A program made the translations under genes and the position numbers. From Amphiura filiformis (taxonomy: Eukaryota; Echinodermata; Ophiuroidea; Amphilepidida; Amphiuridae): 64,000 nt of DNA. Shown here piece by piece: positions 47,399 to 60,200 of the stretch. The stretch spans positions 3,811,371 to 3,875,370 of the forward strand of contig NC_092636.1 in assembly GCF_039555335.1 (NCBI RefSeq), written 5' to 3'. Within the stretch, counting starts at the first letter, position 1. Each line of letters begins with the position of its first letter. The notes beneath the pieces are model-generated. The model was not told the DNA's origin. It searched no databases and was given only the letters and a program-made list of their open reading frames with translations.

Positions 47399-47502
47399 TG
47401 GCTTTTTTATCTTTTAAACCACTTTCTATATACTTCCACACGGCAGTATACAAACATTTTTCTGGAGCTGTATGATTTATTTGCTTTCTAGTGTGACAAA
47501 AA

Positions 47503-47632
47503 AGAATAAAATTGAACTTAAAAAACAAAGAAAAGAAATGAAAATTAAAGAACGACAAAAAGGAAAAACAACAGAAGGAAAGGGAGAAGGAAAAGAAGGA
47601 AAAGAAGGAAAGAAGAAGACATGTGGTAAAGA
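47503..47632 (+). repeat. Polypurine (A/G) tract
   Basis: Nearly uninterrupted A/G for about 130 bp, with GGAAAAGAAGGAAAAGAAGG periodicity near 47580-47620. Confidence 0.75.
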
Positions 47633-48366
47633 ATGGATGGACGAACGAAAATGAAACACGAAAGTGATTTAGATGCATAGTATTTCTAATACCATAAATT
47701 CCCGCAGTGGTGGTCAAAAAAGAACAACAAGTTATTCGAAGCAAATTTGTGCACTCAACTTTTGTTATGTGCTTTGTTAAATGTAACATTTTAATACAAA
47801 TCGATGACAAGCAAATGAAAGAAACCAAACTTGCCGACAAAGCGGGAGTAGTTTGTGTCGGTGGCAACTACGAGCCGTATAAGTGGTCCTTCGTGTCGCC
47901 ATTGGCATGTCTATTAACCATAGCAACATTGACTCATAAGATATCGAAACCACAAATGTAAGGGGTTCGTAGTTTTGACAACTCAATACGATATTGGTAT
48001 CAAGTTGATGTGTTGATACACTAGTAGGGATTGGTTTTGTTTGTGTCATAACCTTCAAGATCATTTTGGTAAAGCAAATGTCAGCCCTATATAGGATTGA
48101 CAACACAGTGAGATAGATCACTTATCAGCCGATGACAAATAGGTAATCAAATTAAATTAAGTTTCAACGATATATGTAACATGGTGTAAACATGTATTAA
48201 ATTATATATACAACATCAACCAGTATTGGAGATTTTAAAATTAGCTAAGAAATAAGTAGATATAAAACATCATGTAGGTCTATATCAATATAGATGAAGT
48301 AACTGAAGAGAAGTGCACGAATTACTATAGTAATTGGATATTAATTGTGGTAATGAGTAAAAATCC
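47633..48366. other. No gene recognised
   Basis: Open frames on both strands overlap here without recognisable motifs; scraps of minisatellite begin near 48291. Confidence 0.5.
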
Positions 48367-49020
48367 AACAGTATAACAGATGAAGTAGTGGAGTATTAGC
48401 AGTATATGGCAGATGAAGTAGTGGAGTATCAGCAGTAGATGGCAGATGAAGTAGTGGAGTATCAGCAGTAGATAGCAGATGAAGTAGTGGAGTATCAGCA
48501 GTAGATAACAGATGAAGTAGTGGAATATCAGCAGTAGATAGCAGATGAAGTAGTGGAATATCAGCAGTAGATAGCAGATGAAGTAGTGGAGTATCAGCAG
48601 TAGATAACAGATGAAGTAGTGGAGTATCAGCAGTAGATAGCAGATGAAGTAGTGGAGTATCAGCAGTAGATAACAGATGAAGTAGTGGAGTATCAGCAGT
48701 AGATAGCAGATGAAGTAGTGGAATATCAGCAGTAGATAACAGATGAAGTAGTGGAGTATCAGCAGTAGATAGCAGATGAAGTAGTGTGCCATCAGCAGTA
48801 GATATCAGATGAAATAGTGGAGTATCATGAAGTATAGTATCAGCAGTAGATAACAGATGAAGTAGTGAAGTATCAGCAGTAGATAACAGATGAAGTAGTG
48901 GAGTATCAGCAGTAGATAGCAGACAAAGTAGTGTGCTATCAGCAGTAGATAGCAGATGAAGTAGTGAAGTATCAGCAGTAGATAACAGATGAAGTAGTGG
49001 AGTATCAGCAGTAGATAGTA
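48367..49020 (+). repeat. Minisatellite array, forward orientation, about 20 units
   Basis: 33-bp units alternating between AGATAGCAG and AGATAACAG variants. A short disruption lies near 48805-48840 (ATCATGAAGTATAG). Ends about 190 bp before the CCCAGC element at 49208. Confidence 0.95.
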
Positions 49021-49207
49021 AATATATAGCATATAGAGTGTTACGCTATCTTCATATTAAGAATGGACAATAGATATAATTATTAATAGCGGATTCATAT
49101 TTGGGGTGGCAAAATTAGGAACGTCTTTATAGATACTATAGTATACCTTTATTTATTAGCTGTCAGTCAGGGGACGTCGTCTTATAACGGTTTTGACTGT
49201 TGGAGCT

Positions 49208-49898
49208 CCCAGCAAACACAAAACGTTTTCGACATCATTCGCAAAAGGTTATAAAAGGTTGTCAGAAAACGTTTAAATGTCGGGTTATATAAAGGGTATA
49301 TTAAGAGTATAAAACGTTTTCATAACCTTAAAAACATTTTTTGATAATCTACTGCTCAGCAAACAAAATGTTTTACAGAAAACGTTTAAATGTCGGGTTA
49401 TATAAAGGGTATAAAAACGTTTTAATAACATTCCAAAAACATTCTTGAAAACTTGATACAAAACATTCTAAACAGAATGTTATTTTGGGGTTGAAGAAAT
49501 ATTTTGCGAAAAATGTTTGCCCAAAATATTTTCAATAACGTTTTAAAAACATTTTCATGACCTTTATATAACCCGACATTTAAATGTTATTAAAAGGTTT
49601 TGAAAAAACATTTAAAGAACATTTCTGTGTTTCCTGGGTTCAAATATTTTAACATAATGTTATTTAAGTATTGACACAATATTTGGCAAAAATGTTTGCA
49701 AAAATAGTTTACAATAACATTTTTTGAAAACATTAAAAAATATTGTTGTAGTGTGTTTTCATACAAAACGTTTTAAAACGTTATCATAACCTTTATATAA
49801 CCCGACATTTTAATGTTATTAAAACGTTTTTTACCTAAACCAAAAGCCAAAATATAACTTATTTAAAACGTTTTTAAAACGTTTTTGTGTTTGCTGGG
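49208..49898. mobile_element. CCCAGC-ended MITE, copy 2
   Basis: Same element as at 2886-3532 and very close to the copy at 62347-63038, including the internal CTGGG motif. It lies about 190 bp after the end of a minisatellite array rather than inside one. No clear target duplication is visible (CT before, TC after). 691 bp, non-coding. Confidence 0.8.
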
Positions 49899-51106
49899 TC
49901 ATATCCACTAACCAAAATTCACTAGCTGGAATATAATACGCAATATAAAAATAAATATGCTTGAATGAAAGTATGTCATACAGTGCCCCCAAAGAAAATA
50001 ATTATCTATATCATTAACAAACCCCTGTTACAGTATTCAATTTATTGGTCTAATAATTCATATTGATTTGAAATCATAGGCCAATTCTGGTTATGATGAC
50101 GATTGAATTGATGATACAAGTTCATAACCCACTACCCACCTGCCAGCTCATTATAACTATTTATCTATTATATGCCCAATTCAATTATACTTTTTTGTTG
50201 ACCTTTAGTAATTCATACCATTCAATAGTATCATATCATTTTATTTATGCTTAAAGACATGATTCAAAGGATCTTTTTACTCACACACATGCACGACCCT
50301 AGGTCACAACACCAAAATCGACCGGCTTTTTACTTTTTAGTCTAATACATTTATTATTGATAGTGAACCATATACGGTAATTTGGTATATTCTGTGACAA
50401 ATATCTAATTATTATTTTTATTTTGAATACCAAAATTTATCTTAAAACCGCTTAAATTAACATAACACGTTTGAACTAATTTATATATGTATTTTGGTGC
50501 AGAATTCAACGGCTAATTCGTTTTCTTGATGTGATATCAAACATTCAGATCCGGTTGCCTGGAATTGACAGGACAAAATCGTATGTATTGGGTTAATGAC
50601 TTTTAGTCTGGCTCGCTGTTGGCTGTTGGTCATTTGGGCGAAAGTTATATGAGTATTGTTAATGTGCAGTGAATCAGACTGAATTGAACCAAATCGAAGA
50701 CGCTGAATTAGCATCAAATGTATGTGGGAAACGGTAGTAAACGCGTATCCTGATTGATTTTATGCTGAAATATTTCCTGAAATAATAAGTTAAAAAGATC
50801 GGGTTTCTTGATATGTATATGTGATGATTGTAAAATGACTGTGGTATGTGCTGGGGGAGGGGTGTCTGATATTGGGCAGATGGGGCAAGATGGTACTCTG
50901 AAGAGATTGAAATGAACCTGCACACCAGCAAAAATGGCATTAACAATATAATTTATTGATGTTTATGAATGTTTCATCAACCTCTATTAAATTTGGATAT
51001 TTGTAACTTTGCCCTATTTTTTTTTGCGTAAACGGAACAAATATATGTCAGAAGGTAGAAACAAAGGTTGACGCAACTTTGGAAGATATTTCACATTACA
51101 CTTCCC
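49899..51106. other. No gene recognised
   Basis: AT-rich with short frames only. Confidence 0.6.
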
Positions 51107-51298
51107 CACTTCCCACAATGCATTTCTCAAGTGCCCTGTACTCATCTGCAATCAGTGCAACATGGGTCAATAGTGACAAAAATACCCCAATCAACAGGCA
51201 GAACTCATCCAGATCTTGCAATTGAAGTAATGTCACTATCGACCCATATTGCACTGAATAGCAAATCAGTACAGAGAAGAAATGCATTGTGGGAAGTG
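51107..51298. mobile_element. Short inverted-repeat element (CACTTCCCACAATGCATTTCT ends)
   Basis: CACTTCCCACAATGCATTTC at the left matches its complement GAAATGCATTGTGGGAAGTG at the right. Inner arms also pair in part (TGCAACATGGGTC / GACCCATATTGCA). About 190 bp. The target duplication is not clear. Confidence 0.65.
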
Positions 51299-51652
51299 TA
51301 CGATATCTTTTCTAACCTTTATAATGTATACGTCCTCTTTACATCCGTAACGATAATAGCCATGATGATAGCAATACGGGTCGTTGGAAATTAAAACTTT
51401 CGTTTCCGTTGAAAGCATAACTTTTTGACCGAAGCGCACGAATTCATTTTATCAAAAAATTTCAAAAAATCTCCAACCTGCAGCAGCTTTATCTCGGTTT
51501 GGTCGCGTTATCTCATCAGTTGTTAAAATTGGTATGAATGGTCAGAACTGATTGGAATATGTGATCATAGTTGACTGACGTGGATTATTTTTGATATGAT
51601 CTTGACAATAAAATATTCATTAGCTTTCAGGAATGGTCTTTTAAGCAGTATA

Positions 51653-51925
51653 CAGACTTTTTATTATACGTACAATATTGTATGTACAATATGTACGTTA
51701 TTTAATCTATTGCCATTCTATTTCCAGTACTGTTTAAGTTCTAACGAATGTTTGATGACGTAAAATCGATAATATATTTCTGCTAGATATTGTATGTAAC
51801 ATGTTATCGATTTTTCGTCATCAAACATTCGTTAGAACTTAAACATTACTGCAAATAGAATGGCAATAGATTAAATAACGTACATATTGTACATACAATA
51901 TTGTACGTACAATACTCGGAGTCTG
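51653..51925. mobile_element. Long palindromic element
   Basis: Arms of about 120-130 bp: CAGACT..ACGTACAATATTGTATG at the left against its complement ending GTACAATACTCGGAGTCTG. The centre contains TTGATGACG and CGTCATCAA. Smaller palindromes (TACGTACAATATTGTA) are nested inside each arm. Confidence 0.7.
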
Positions 51926-54507
51926 AAGCGCGCTTTGCTCTTATTTCCTTCCTAAAGATTCAAATGCAAATTTCAAAAATAATACAAAATAATTTAGGAA
52001 AATGTAAAGGAAAATGTCCTTTCTCCTAATACTAAATTCCACTTAGACCATAATTTAGACCCGGTATAACTCTTTTGTGCATACGGACCTTAGAGCGTGA
52101 TTGTGGTTGGATGATCTAACCCACTCTCCCACCGACCCCGCAGTCCCACATACCATCACCGTCAAACTATCCAGCCCATCGACACTCTTACACCGTTTTG
52201 CCCACACCCCTATTCCAGTCCTGCACCCTACACCCCCACACATACCCACCCAACACCCCCTCCGCCCGAAAGCACACCCCCTAGTCACACCCACCATCAA
52301 CAACTATACTCTCGACGGTGAACACTATATATAACACCAATACTAACACTAGCCAAGCAACATCCCTGGAGCAATATTGACAAAGTTGATGGCAATGAAT
52401 GTTTTCCATATCCTGCATCTTCACTGTTTAAAGATCAAAATATGATTGAAAACTATGTGGTACAGTACGGTGTGTAGTAAGAATTTAACACACTGCAACC
52501 CCCCCCACGACACCCCACCATCACTATCACACCCCAAATACATATTTGATGCCCATGACCCCATGCACACCCTTTAAACCCCAACGGGGCTGATCCTTCT
52601 CATATTAAATAGGATTTGTTCATTTACATCATAGGCAGTAAAATAAGATGAATTAAACCACCACCTAAAAATACAAAATATGATCGTATTTAATGATGGC
52701 CGTAGGTTCTTATATCTTTCCCTTTTATACCAAAATAATAAAAACTCCACGGATATTTATGACGCTTTTGGCTAAATTAGTGCAATATCACTTTTAAAAA
52801 ATACCTTGAATATCGGGTGTGTTGAATATCAGTGAAATGGTTCATCAACAACTTGAGGCAATATAATGCAAATCTGCAAAGAATTTGGCAAATTACACCA
52901 TCAATAATCATAACGAGTAAATCAGCTCCGCCCAAAGGCCAGCTACTTGTCAAACGAAACAAAAGAATCGGGACTATAGCGGACCCAAAACAATAGCCCA
53001 TATTTCTCTCATTTAGATATGGGCGTACGTATTAAATGTTAACCTAGTGTATTAAATGCCAACGGCGCGATTTAACTAAATTCTGCAGCTGAAAGGTGGC
53101 TGCTAACTATCATAGATTATCAAAGCATTATTTATAAAATATCGTAAAACAAGGCTGTTGTGGTGTAAATGAGCCATGCAATATTTTGGATGATAATGAA
53201 CGTTTAACTCAAATTTGATATAGGAGCCTATATTGAGTACAATGATGTCGTTAATTAAGGACTAAAACTTTTCAAACATTCAAATTTTAGACTATTATGC
53301 TTCCCGATTTTTATTGTTATGATATGGAATGAGAAAATGTATGATATCACATAATTGAAATTCCACTTGGTAAGCTGTTATGAAAGTTAGCCAAAACAAG
53401 CAAGCAAAACTTTGAATGAAGTTGAGAAAAGTCGTGTAAAATGAGAATCAATGTAAATCATATTAACCTGAATGTTCCACTACCTATGGATGCATAGCCT
53501 TATTCCCGTTGATTAAAATCATGATGTATGGAAAAAAAATCATTGTGTTTTCAAGATTCCTGCAGAAATTCTGGCAGTCCTAACGAGTGCCTGGCGCGTA
53601 ACCATCATCTGCGTTGCGAGGAGGCAGACCCCTCCATCACCACAGATATTGGAACTCCAATATATGTGCTGTCACTGAGTATTATTAGTATTATTAGTGG
53701 TGCTCGGTGCTGAGAATGTGGTCCAGCTTAGAGGGTTATGAGGAGGGAGGGAAATCCAAAAGCACTATCTTGTGTTAAAAACATAAACATCTTCAAATTT
53801 TTACATGTTTTAGTGTTTATAAATTAACACTCATATACCTTCACTGTAGAAACCTTAGCCATTAAAGTATTCAAGTGTTTATTAAGTGTTGCTCGGCTGT
53901 TTTTGCAGTGTAAATACGATGGATACGTCATAAGTAGCGCAACTTAATAGTTTCATTTGGTTTCAACCAGTTTCCCAGAGAATATATGATCTAATCAAAG
54001 TGATAAACCAGATATCTTTCTTCAATAATTCATCATAATTACTTTTTATAGTAAAACACGGTACACCTCCATGCCTTTTGCTCCAAGAGTATAATAATAA
54101 AGCGTGTGTTAACAAGTTAAATAGATTGAATAAAATAAGAAAGTCACACCTGCTGAATTATTGTCATTTGAGAGCCATAAACCTATAAATGAAAGGTTTT
54201 AAATTTGTGTCCATTCCTGATTTATGAACAAAAATGGATTTTCCAAACGTCTTATTTTATACCAGTAACTTGATGAGAAAAGGGTAATTGTTAATAATTT
54301 GACCCGCAATTTCATTGGGACCCATTAAGGGAATAATCCGCGCTTCGGGCACGCGAGTAATATTCATTTCAAATCGTAGATTTATTGATGGTGATATAGC
54401 TTTCTATATTCGCAAAAGTGTTAATCATTTATGTAATAAATGTAATTGGAGACAGAGAAGGATATATATGAAGAATGACAGATAAAACACGTATAAAGAC
54501 AAGTGCG
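51926..54507. other. No gene recognised; C-rich patches
   Basis: A pyrimidine- and C-rich stretch lies at about 52120-52290 (CACCCCC-type runs) and another near 52495-52580. Nothing else supportable. Confidence 0.55.
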
Positions 54508-54600
54508 AGAAAGAGAGAGAGAGAGCGAGAGAGAGAGAGAGGAGGAGAGAGACTAGAAGTTGAGAGAGGAGGGCGTAGAGAGAGGGAGATGAAGAGAGAG
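54508..54600 (+). repeat. (GA)n-rich microsatellite
   Basis: GAGAGAGAGAG runs interrupted by C, A and GG. Confidence 0.9.
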
Positions 54601-54680
54601 ATGAGGAGAAAGAGAATAAAAAGGGATGAAAATACTAAGTAGTAAGTGCGGGGTGGGGTGGGTGGGTATTTGGGTGGGTG

Positions 54681-54858
54681 GAGTGAGTGAGTGAGTGGGG
54701 GGGGGAGTGAGTGAGTGAGTGAGTGAGTGGGTGAGTGAGTGAGTGAGTGAGTGAGTGGGTGAGTGAGTGAGTGAGCGAGTGAGTGAGTGAGTGAGTGAGT
54801 GAGTGAGTGAGTGAGTGAGTGAGTGAGTGAGTGAGTGAGTGAGTGAGTGAGTGAGTTG
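54681..54858 (+). repeat. (GAGT)n microsatellite
   Basis: Over forty GAGT tetranucleotides with a few GGGT and GCGA variants. It ends in a short GACT run (54857-54874). Gives a Thr-His-Ser-Leu repeat frame on the minus strand that is not a gene. Confidence 0.95.
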
Positions 54859-54874
54859 ACTGACTGACTGACTG

Positions 54875-56007
54875 TGTGAATGAATGACTGAGTGACTAAA
54901 TGCTAAATGAGAGACTGAGAGAAAGACAGACACTCAGTCAGAGATAGACCCATGGACAACAAGCGAGACAGGATGAGAGAATTCAGAGAAAGAAGGGGAG
55001 AGAACTTGGAAACAAACAAAAAGAGAAAAAGCTTTAAAAATATAAGCCTGTAAAAAAGATGGATTCGGACAGGCGTAAAGCCCAAGAAGCAGAAATTCAA
55101 GTCTGTGTTCAAAAAGACAGAAATGTCGTTCGAAAGAAACCGAGAGAGAGGGGAACGAAAAGAAAACACCTTTGTCAAATTGTTTCAATTTTTATAGATT
55201 CAGATCTACAGAAGCAGTTCAAGTACTAACATGACAACTATTTGTTTCAGAAGTTCTACAAAATTAATATACGATCGCATGGAATAACGACCAAAAGAGA
55301 CCTTTTACGATTATGAAAAAAAATAGGTATTCAAAGTAGACAATACAGATTAGAGTGACGGTTGTAATGGATCACAGAGAGCAAGACTAAAAAAGGTTTT
55401 TAAAATTACACCACAGACAAAGAAACTATGAGAATATCATTAAAGAAATAATGATGACAAATTACTAAACTTGACCATCAACAAAACAATTCTTGAATTT
55501 CATTTGTAAAAATAATACTAATACTTTGCATGGTTGACGAACAATATTGGCTTAAATCTCTGTGCCGACCAATCCTATAGCCTCTCGCTTCAGGGATTTT
55601 GAAATGAATATAAAGAAACAGTGCCTCTGGTTGTTAGTAGTGCGAGGTAGACATTTCAAATCTATCTACTCTGATTTGAACCTAACTGATCTTTTTCTCC
55701 AGGGTGTATTTTATTTTGAATTTTTCCTCATTTTAATTCCTCAAATAAATAGACGAATAAAAGTTGTGAAATTTCGTCGGAAATTAACACCAGGGTTTTA
55801 TTTTTTGACTTTGACTTCTTCTAAAGGACATATAGAAAGAAAATTGGACCATGCCTTTTGGGTTAAATACCGCTCTTCAGTCCTTTATAAAGACCTGGTT
55901 TGGGTTCAATAATGGTTCATTTTTTCAGATCAAAAAATTCTCTGTAAACATCATAATTGAAAAATGGCGGACTCGTCTTTTCTGTGTCCCTCTTGACGCC
56001 CGCCCCA
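54875..56007. other. No gene recognised
   Basis: Purine-rich to about 55170, then AT-rich. A 116-aa forward frame (55562-55912) has no recognisable domain. Confidence 0.5.
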
Positions 56008-56178
56008 CACTGTTGAAACACTGTGTAAAAAACCGGTTGGGTCAGGTTTTTTAGTAATTTACCAAATGACGGGTAAAATTGTACCCACTATGGGATAAAA
56101 ACTTGGTTGGGTAAAATTTGCCCAATGTTGGATCAAAAAACCTTACCCGACCGATTTTTACCAAGCGTTCTAACAGTG
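56008..56178. mobile_element. Short MITE with CACTGTT ends
   Basis: The left end CACTGTTGAAACACTGTGTA, then AAACCGGTTGGGT, is answered on the right by ACCCGACCGATTTTTACC and CTAACAGTG. About 171 bp; inner GGTAAAATT motifs repeat. Confidence 0.6.
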
Positions 56179-57281
56179 CAAGCAAGGACCAGTCTTGCCT
56201 TTCAATACGTCTTGCAAGTCGATTTTTCAGGGTAAAATAGGGCCGTTGTGTTTGGTAAGACGGGTAATCTTATGATGATGTAGTGGCAAAAACTTTCCTT
56301 TTAAATCGTACAAAGTTATATAATAAGCCTACATGTAGTAGCATCGAAATACCTCTTTAGTAAAGTACGTTAGTTCTAATTAGACGTACTCGCATGCACG
56401 TCAAGGCGACAACCAACTTTCTTGGTGGGGCAAAATAATATTGTCATCCTGGTTTTGGTGTGTGGAAGAGGTGTGCATCGTTTTAGCTTGGTATTATCTG
56501 GAGCGTATACATAGTACAGGGTATTGTTTTTAGAGACACTGTAAAGTCTTTCTCTTAAAAGGGGGGATTTATTTGGAGAGTGAGAGAAAATGTGTTTTTT
56601 ACCCTATTTTGGCCCAAGACCAGGGTAAATTGTGGTATAAAATGAGCCACACAGAGGACGCACTAGTCAAAATTTTGGCGCTTCTTTCCTTCCCATTCTT
56701 TGTCTTCTTTTCTTTGCCTTTTATCCTCTCCTTTGCTTTTCAAATTTTCTAGTTCGACCCCCTGTAAGAAAACATATTACAACTTTGGAAAGCATCAGTT
56801 TATTGCTATAAATCAAATAAACCAATGCCTATAATAATAACTTCACTCCGAATAGGATTAAATACCCTCACCTTTCAACAATTTGGGGCCATATGAAAGT
56901 TTATACAAAACCATAACCACCATTCATCATTGTTACCATATACAATAAAAACTGACAATATATCATTTTGATTTGAATATCAAGTCAAATCAAAATACCA
57001 TCTTGTTCAAAAACAGAGAAATAAACTATTAAAAAGGTAGACCAGCAATTAAACCAGGGTCAAGTTTACAATGTTGCTTGGTAATCTAATCAGACGCTGT
57101 GAAATGAACAAAACCCATTTTACTCATCATAATTATTATTACTATTTATTACTATTTATTACACCCACGAGGCACCACTTGATTTTAATGAATTTGAATA
57201 AACTGATGGTATTATTTTTTTAATCGATGTATAAATTTGTAACCTTTTTCGCATTTGACCGTATGCTCAGAGCTTAATGCA
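56179..57281. other. No gene recognised
   Basis: AT-rich spacer before the large minisatellite. Confidence 0.6.
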
Positions 57282-60200
57282 ATAGTGGAATGTCAGTATG
57301 AAGTAATTGAGTATCAGCAGTAGATAGCAAATGAAGTAGTGGAATATAAGCAGTAGATAACAGATGAAGTAGTGGAGTATCAGCAGTAGATAACAGATGA
57401 ACTAGTAGAGTATCAGCAGTAGATAACAGATGAAGTAGTGGAGTATCAGCAGTAAATAATAGATGAAGTAGTGGAGTATCAGCAGTAGATAGCAAATGAA
57501 GTAATGGAGTATCAGCAGTAGATAGCAGATGAAGTAATGGAGTATCAGCAGTAGATAGCAGATGAAGTAGTGGTGTATCAGCAGTAGATAGCAGATGAAG
57601 AAGTGGAGTATCAGCATTAGATAGCAGATGAAGTAATGGAGTATCAGCAGTAGATAACAGATGAAGTAGTGGAGTATCACCAGTAGATAACAAATGAAGT
57701 AGTGGAGTATCAGCAGTATATAGCAGATGAAGTAGTGGAGTATCAGCAGTACATAGCAGATGAAGTAGTGGAGTATCAGCAGTAGATAACAGATGAAGTA
57801 GTGGAGTATCAGTAGTAGATAGCAGATGAAGTGGTTGAGTATCAGTAGTAGATAGCAGACGAAGTAGTGTGCTATCAGCAGTAGATAGCAGACGAAGTAG
57901 TGGAGTATCAGCAGTACATAGCAGATGAAGTAGTGGAGTATCAGCAGTAGATAACAGATGAAGTAGTGGAGTATCAGTAGTAGATAGCAGATGAAGTGGT
58001 TGAGTATCAGTAGTAGATAGCAGACGAAGTAGTGTGCTATCAGCAGTAGATAGCAGACGAAGTAGTGTGCTATCAGCAGTAGATAGCAGATGAAGTAGTG
58101 GAGTATCAGCAGTAGATAGCAGATGAAGTAGTGTGCTATCAGCAGTAGATAGCAGACGAAGTAGTGGAGTATCAGCAGTAGATAGCAGATGAAGTAATGG
58201 AGTATCAGCAGTAGATAGCAGATGAAGTGGTTGAGTATCAGTAGTAGATAGCAGATGAAGTGGTTGAGTATCAGTAGTAGATAGCAGACGAAGTAGTGTG
58301 CTATCAGCAGTAGATAGCAGACGAAGTAGTGTGCTATCAGCAGTAGATAGCAGATGAAGTAGTGGAGTATCAACAGTAGATAGCAGATGAAGAAGTGGAG
58401 TATCAGCAGTAGATAGCAGATGAAGTAATGGAGTATCAGCAGTAGACAGCAGATGAAGTAGTGTGCTATCAGCAGTAGATAGCAGATGAAGTAGTGGAGT
58501 ATCAGCAGTAGATAGCAGATTAAGTAGTGGAATATCAGCAGTAGATAGCAGATGAAGTAGTGGAGTATCAGCAGTAGATAGCAGATGAAGTAGTGGAATA
58601 TCAGCAGTAGATAGTTGATGAAGTAGTGCGCTATCAGCAGTATGTAGTAGATGAAGTAGTGTGCTATCAGCAGTAGATAGCAGATGAAGTAGTGGAGTAT
58701 CAGCAGTAGATAGCAGATGAAGAAGTGGAGTATCAGCAGTAGATATCAGACGAAGTAGTGTGCTATCAGCAGTAGATAGCAGATGAAGTAGTGGAGTATC
58801 AGCAGTAGATAGCAGACAAAGTAGTGTGCTATCAGCAGTAGATAGCAGATGAAGTAGTGGAGTATCAGCAGTAGATAGCAGACGAAGTAGTGTGCTATCA
58901 GCAGTAGATAGCAGATGAAGTAGTGGAGTATCAGCAGTAGATAGCAGATGAAGTAGTGGAGTATCAGCAGTAGATAGCAGACGAAGTAGTGTGCTATCAG
59001 CAGTAGATAACAGATGAAGTAGTGGAGTATCAGCAGTAGATAGCAGACGAAGTAGTGTGCTATCAGCAGTAGATAGCAGATGAAGTAGTGGAGTATCAAC
59101 AGTAGATAGCAGACGAAGTAGTGTGCTATCAGCAGTAGATAGCAGATGAAGTAGTGGAGTATCAGCAGTAGATAGCAGACGAAGTAGTGTGCTATCAGCA
59201 GTAGATAGCAGATGAAGTAGTGGAGTATCAGCAGTAGATAGCAGACGAAGTAGTGTGCTATCAGCAGTAGATAGCAGATGAAGTAGTGGAGTATCAGCAG
59301 TAGATAGCAGACGAAGTAGTGTGCTATCAGCAGTAGATAGCAGATGAAGTAGTGGAGTATCAGCAGTAGATAGTGGATGAAATAGTGGAGTATCAGCAGT
59401 AGATAGCAGATGAAGTAGTGGAATATCAGCAGTAGATAGTTGATGAAGTAGTGCGCTATCAGCAGTATGTAGTAGATGAAGTAGTGTGCTATCAGCAGTA
59501 GATAGCAGATGAAGTGGTTGAGTATCAGTAGTAGATAGCAGATGAAGTAGTGTGCTATCAGCAGTAGATAGCAGATGAAGTATAGTGTGCTATCAGTAGT
59601 AGATAGCAGATGAAGTAGTGTGCTATCAACAGTAGATAGTGGATGAAATAGTGGAGTATCAGCAGCAGATAGCAGATGAAGTAGTGGAGTATCAGCAGTA
59701 GATAGTAGATGAAGTAGTGTGCTATCGACAGCAGTGGATAGCAGATGAAGTGGTTGAGTATCAGCAGTAGATAGCAGATGAAGTAGTGGAGTATCAGCAG
59801 TAGATAGCAGACGAAGTAGTGTGCTATCAGCAGTAGATAACAGATGAAGTAGTGGAGTATCAGCAGTAGATAGCAGACGAAGTAGTGTGCTATCAGCAGT
59901 AGATAGCAGATGAAGTAGTGGAGTATCAGCAGTAGATAGCAGACGAAGTAGTGTGCTATCAGCAGTAGATAGCAGATGAAGTAGTGGAGTATCAGCAGTA
60001 GATAGTGGATGAAATAGTGGAGTATCAGCAGTAGATAGCAGATGAAGTAGTGGAATATCAGCAGTAGATAGTTGATGAAGTAGTGCGCTATCAGCAGTAT
60101 GTAGTAGATGAAGTAGTGTGCTATCAGCAGTAGATAGCAGATGAAGTGGTTGAGTATCAGTAGTAGATAGCAGATGAAGTAGTGTGCTATCAGCAGTAGA

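Noticed and set aside
47283-47867. 194-aa minus-strand frame
   Set aside because: It runs across a tRNA gene, a poly-T tract and a polypurine tract, so the frame is a low-complexity by-product.
54553-54933. 126-aa frame with a Thr-His-Ser-Leu repeat
   Set aside because: It is a translation of the (GAGT)n microsatellite.
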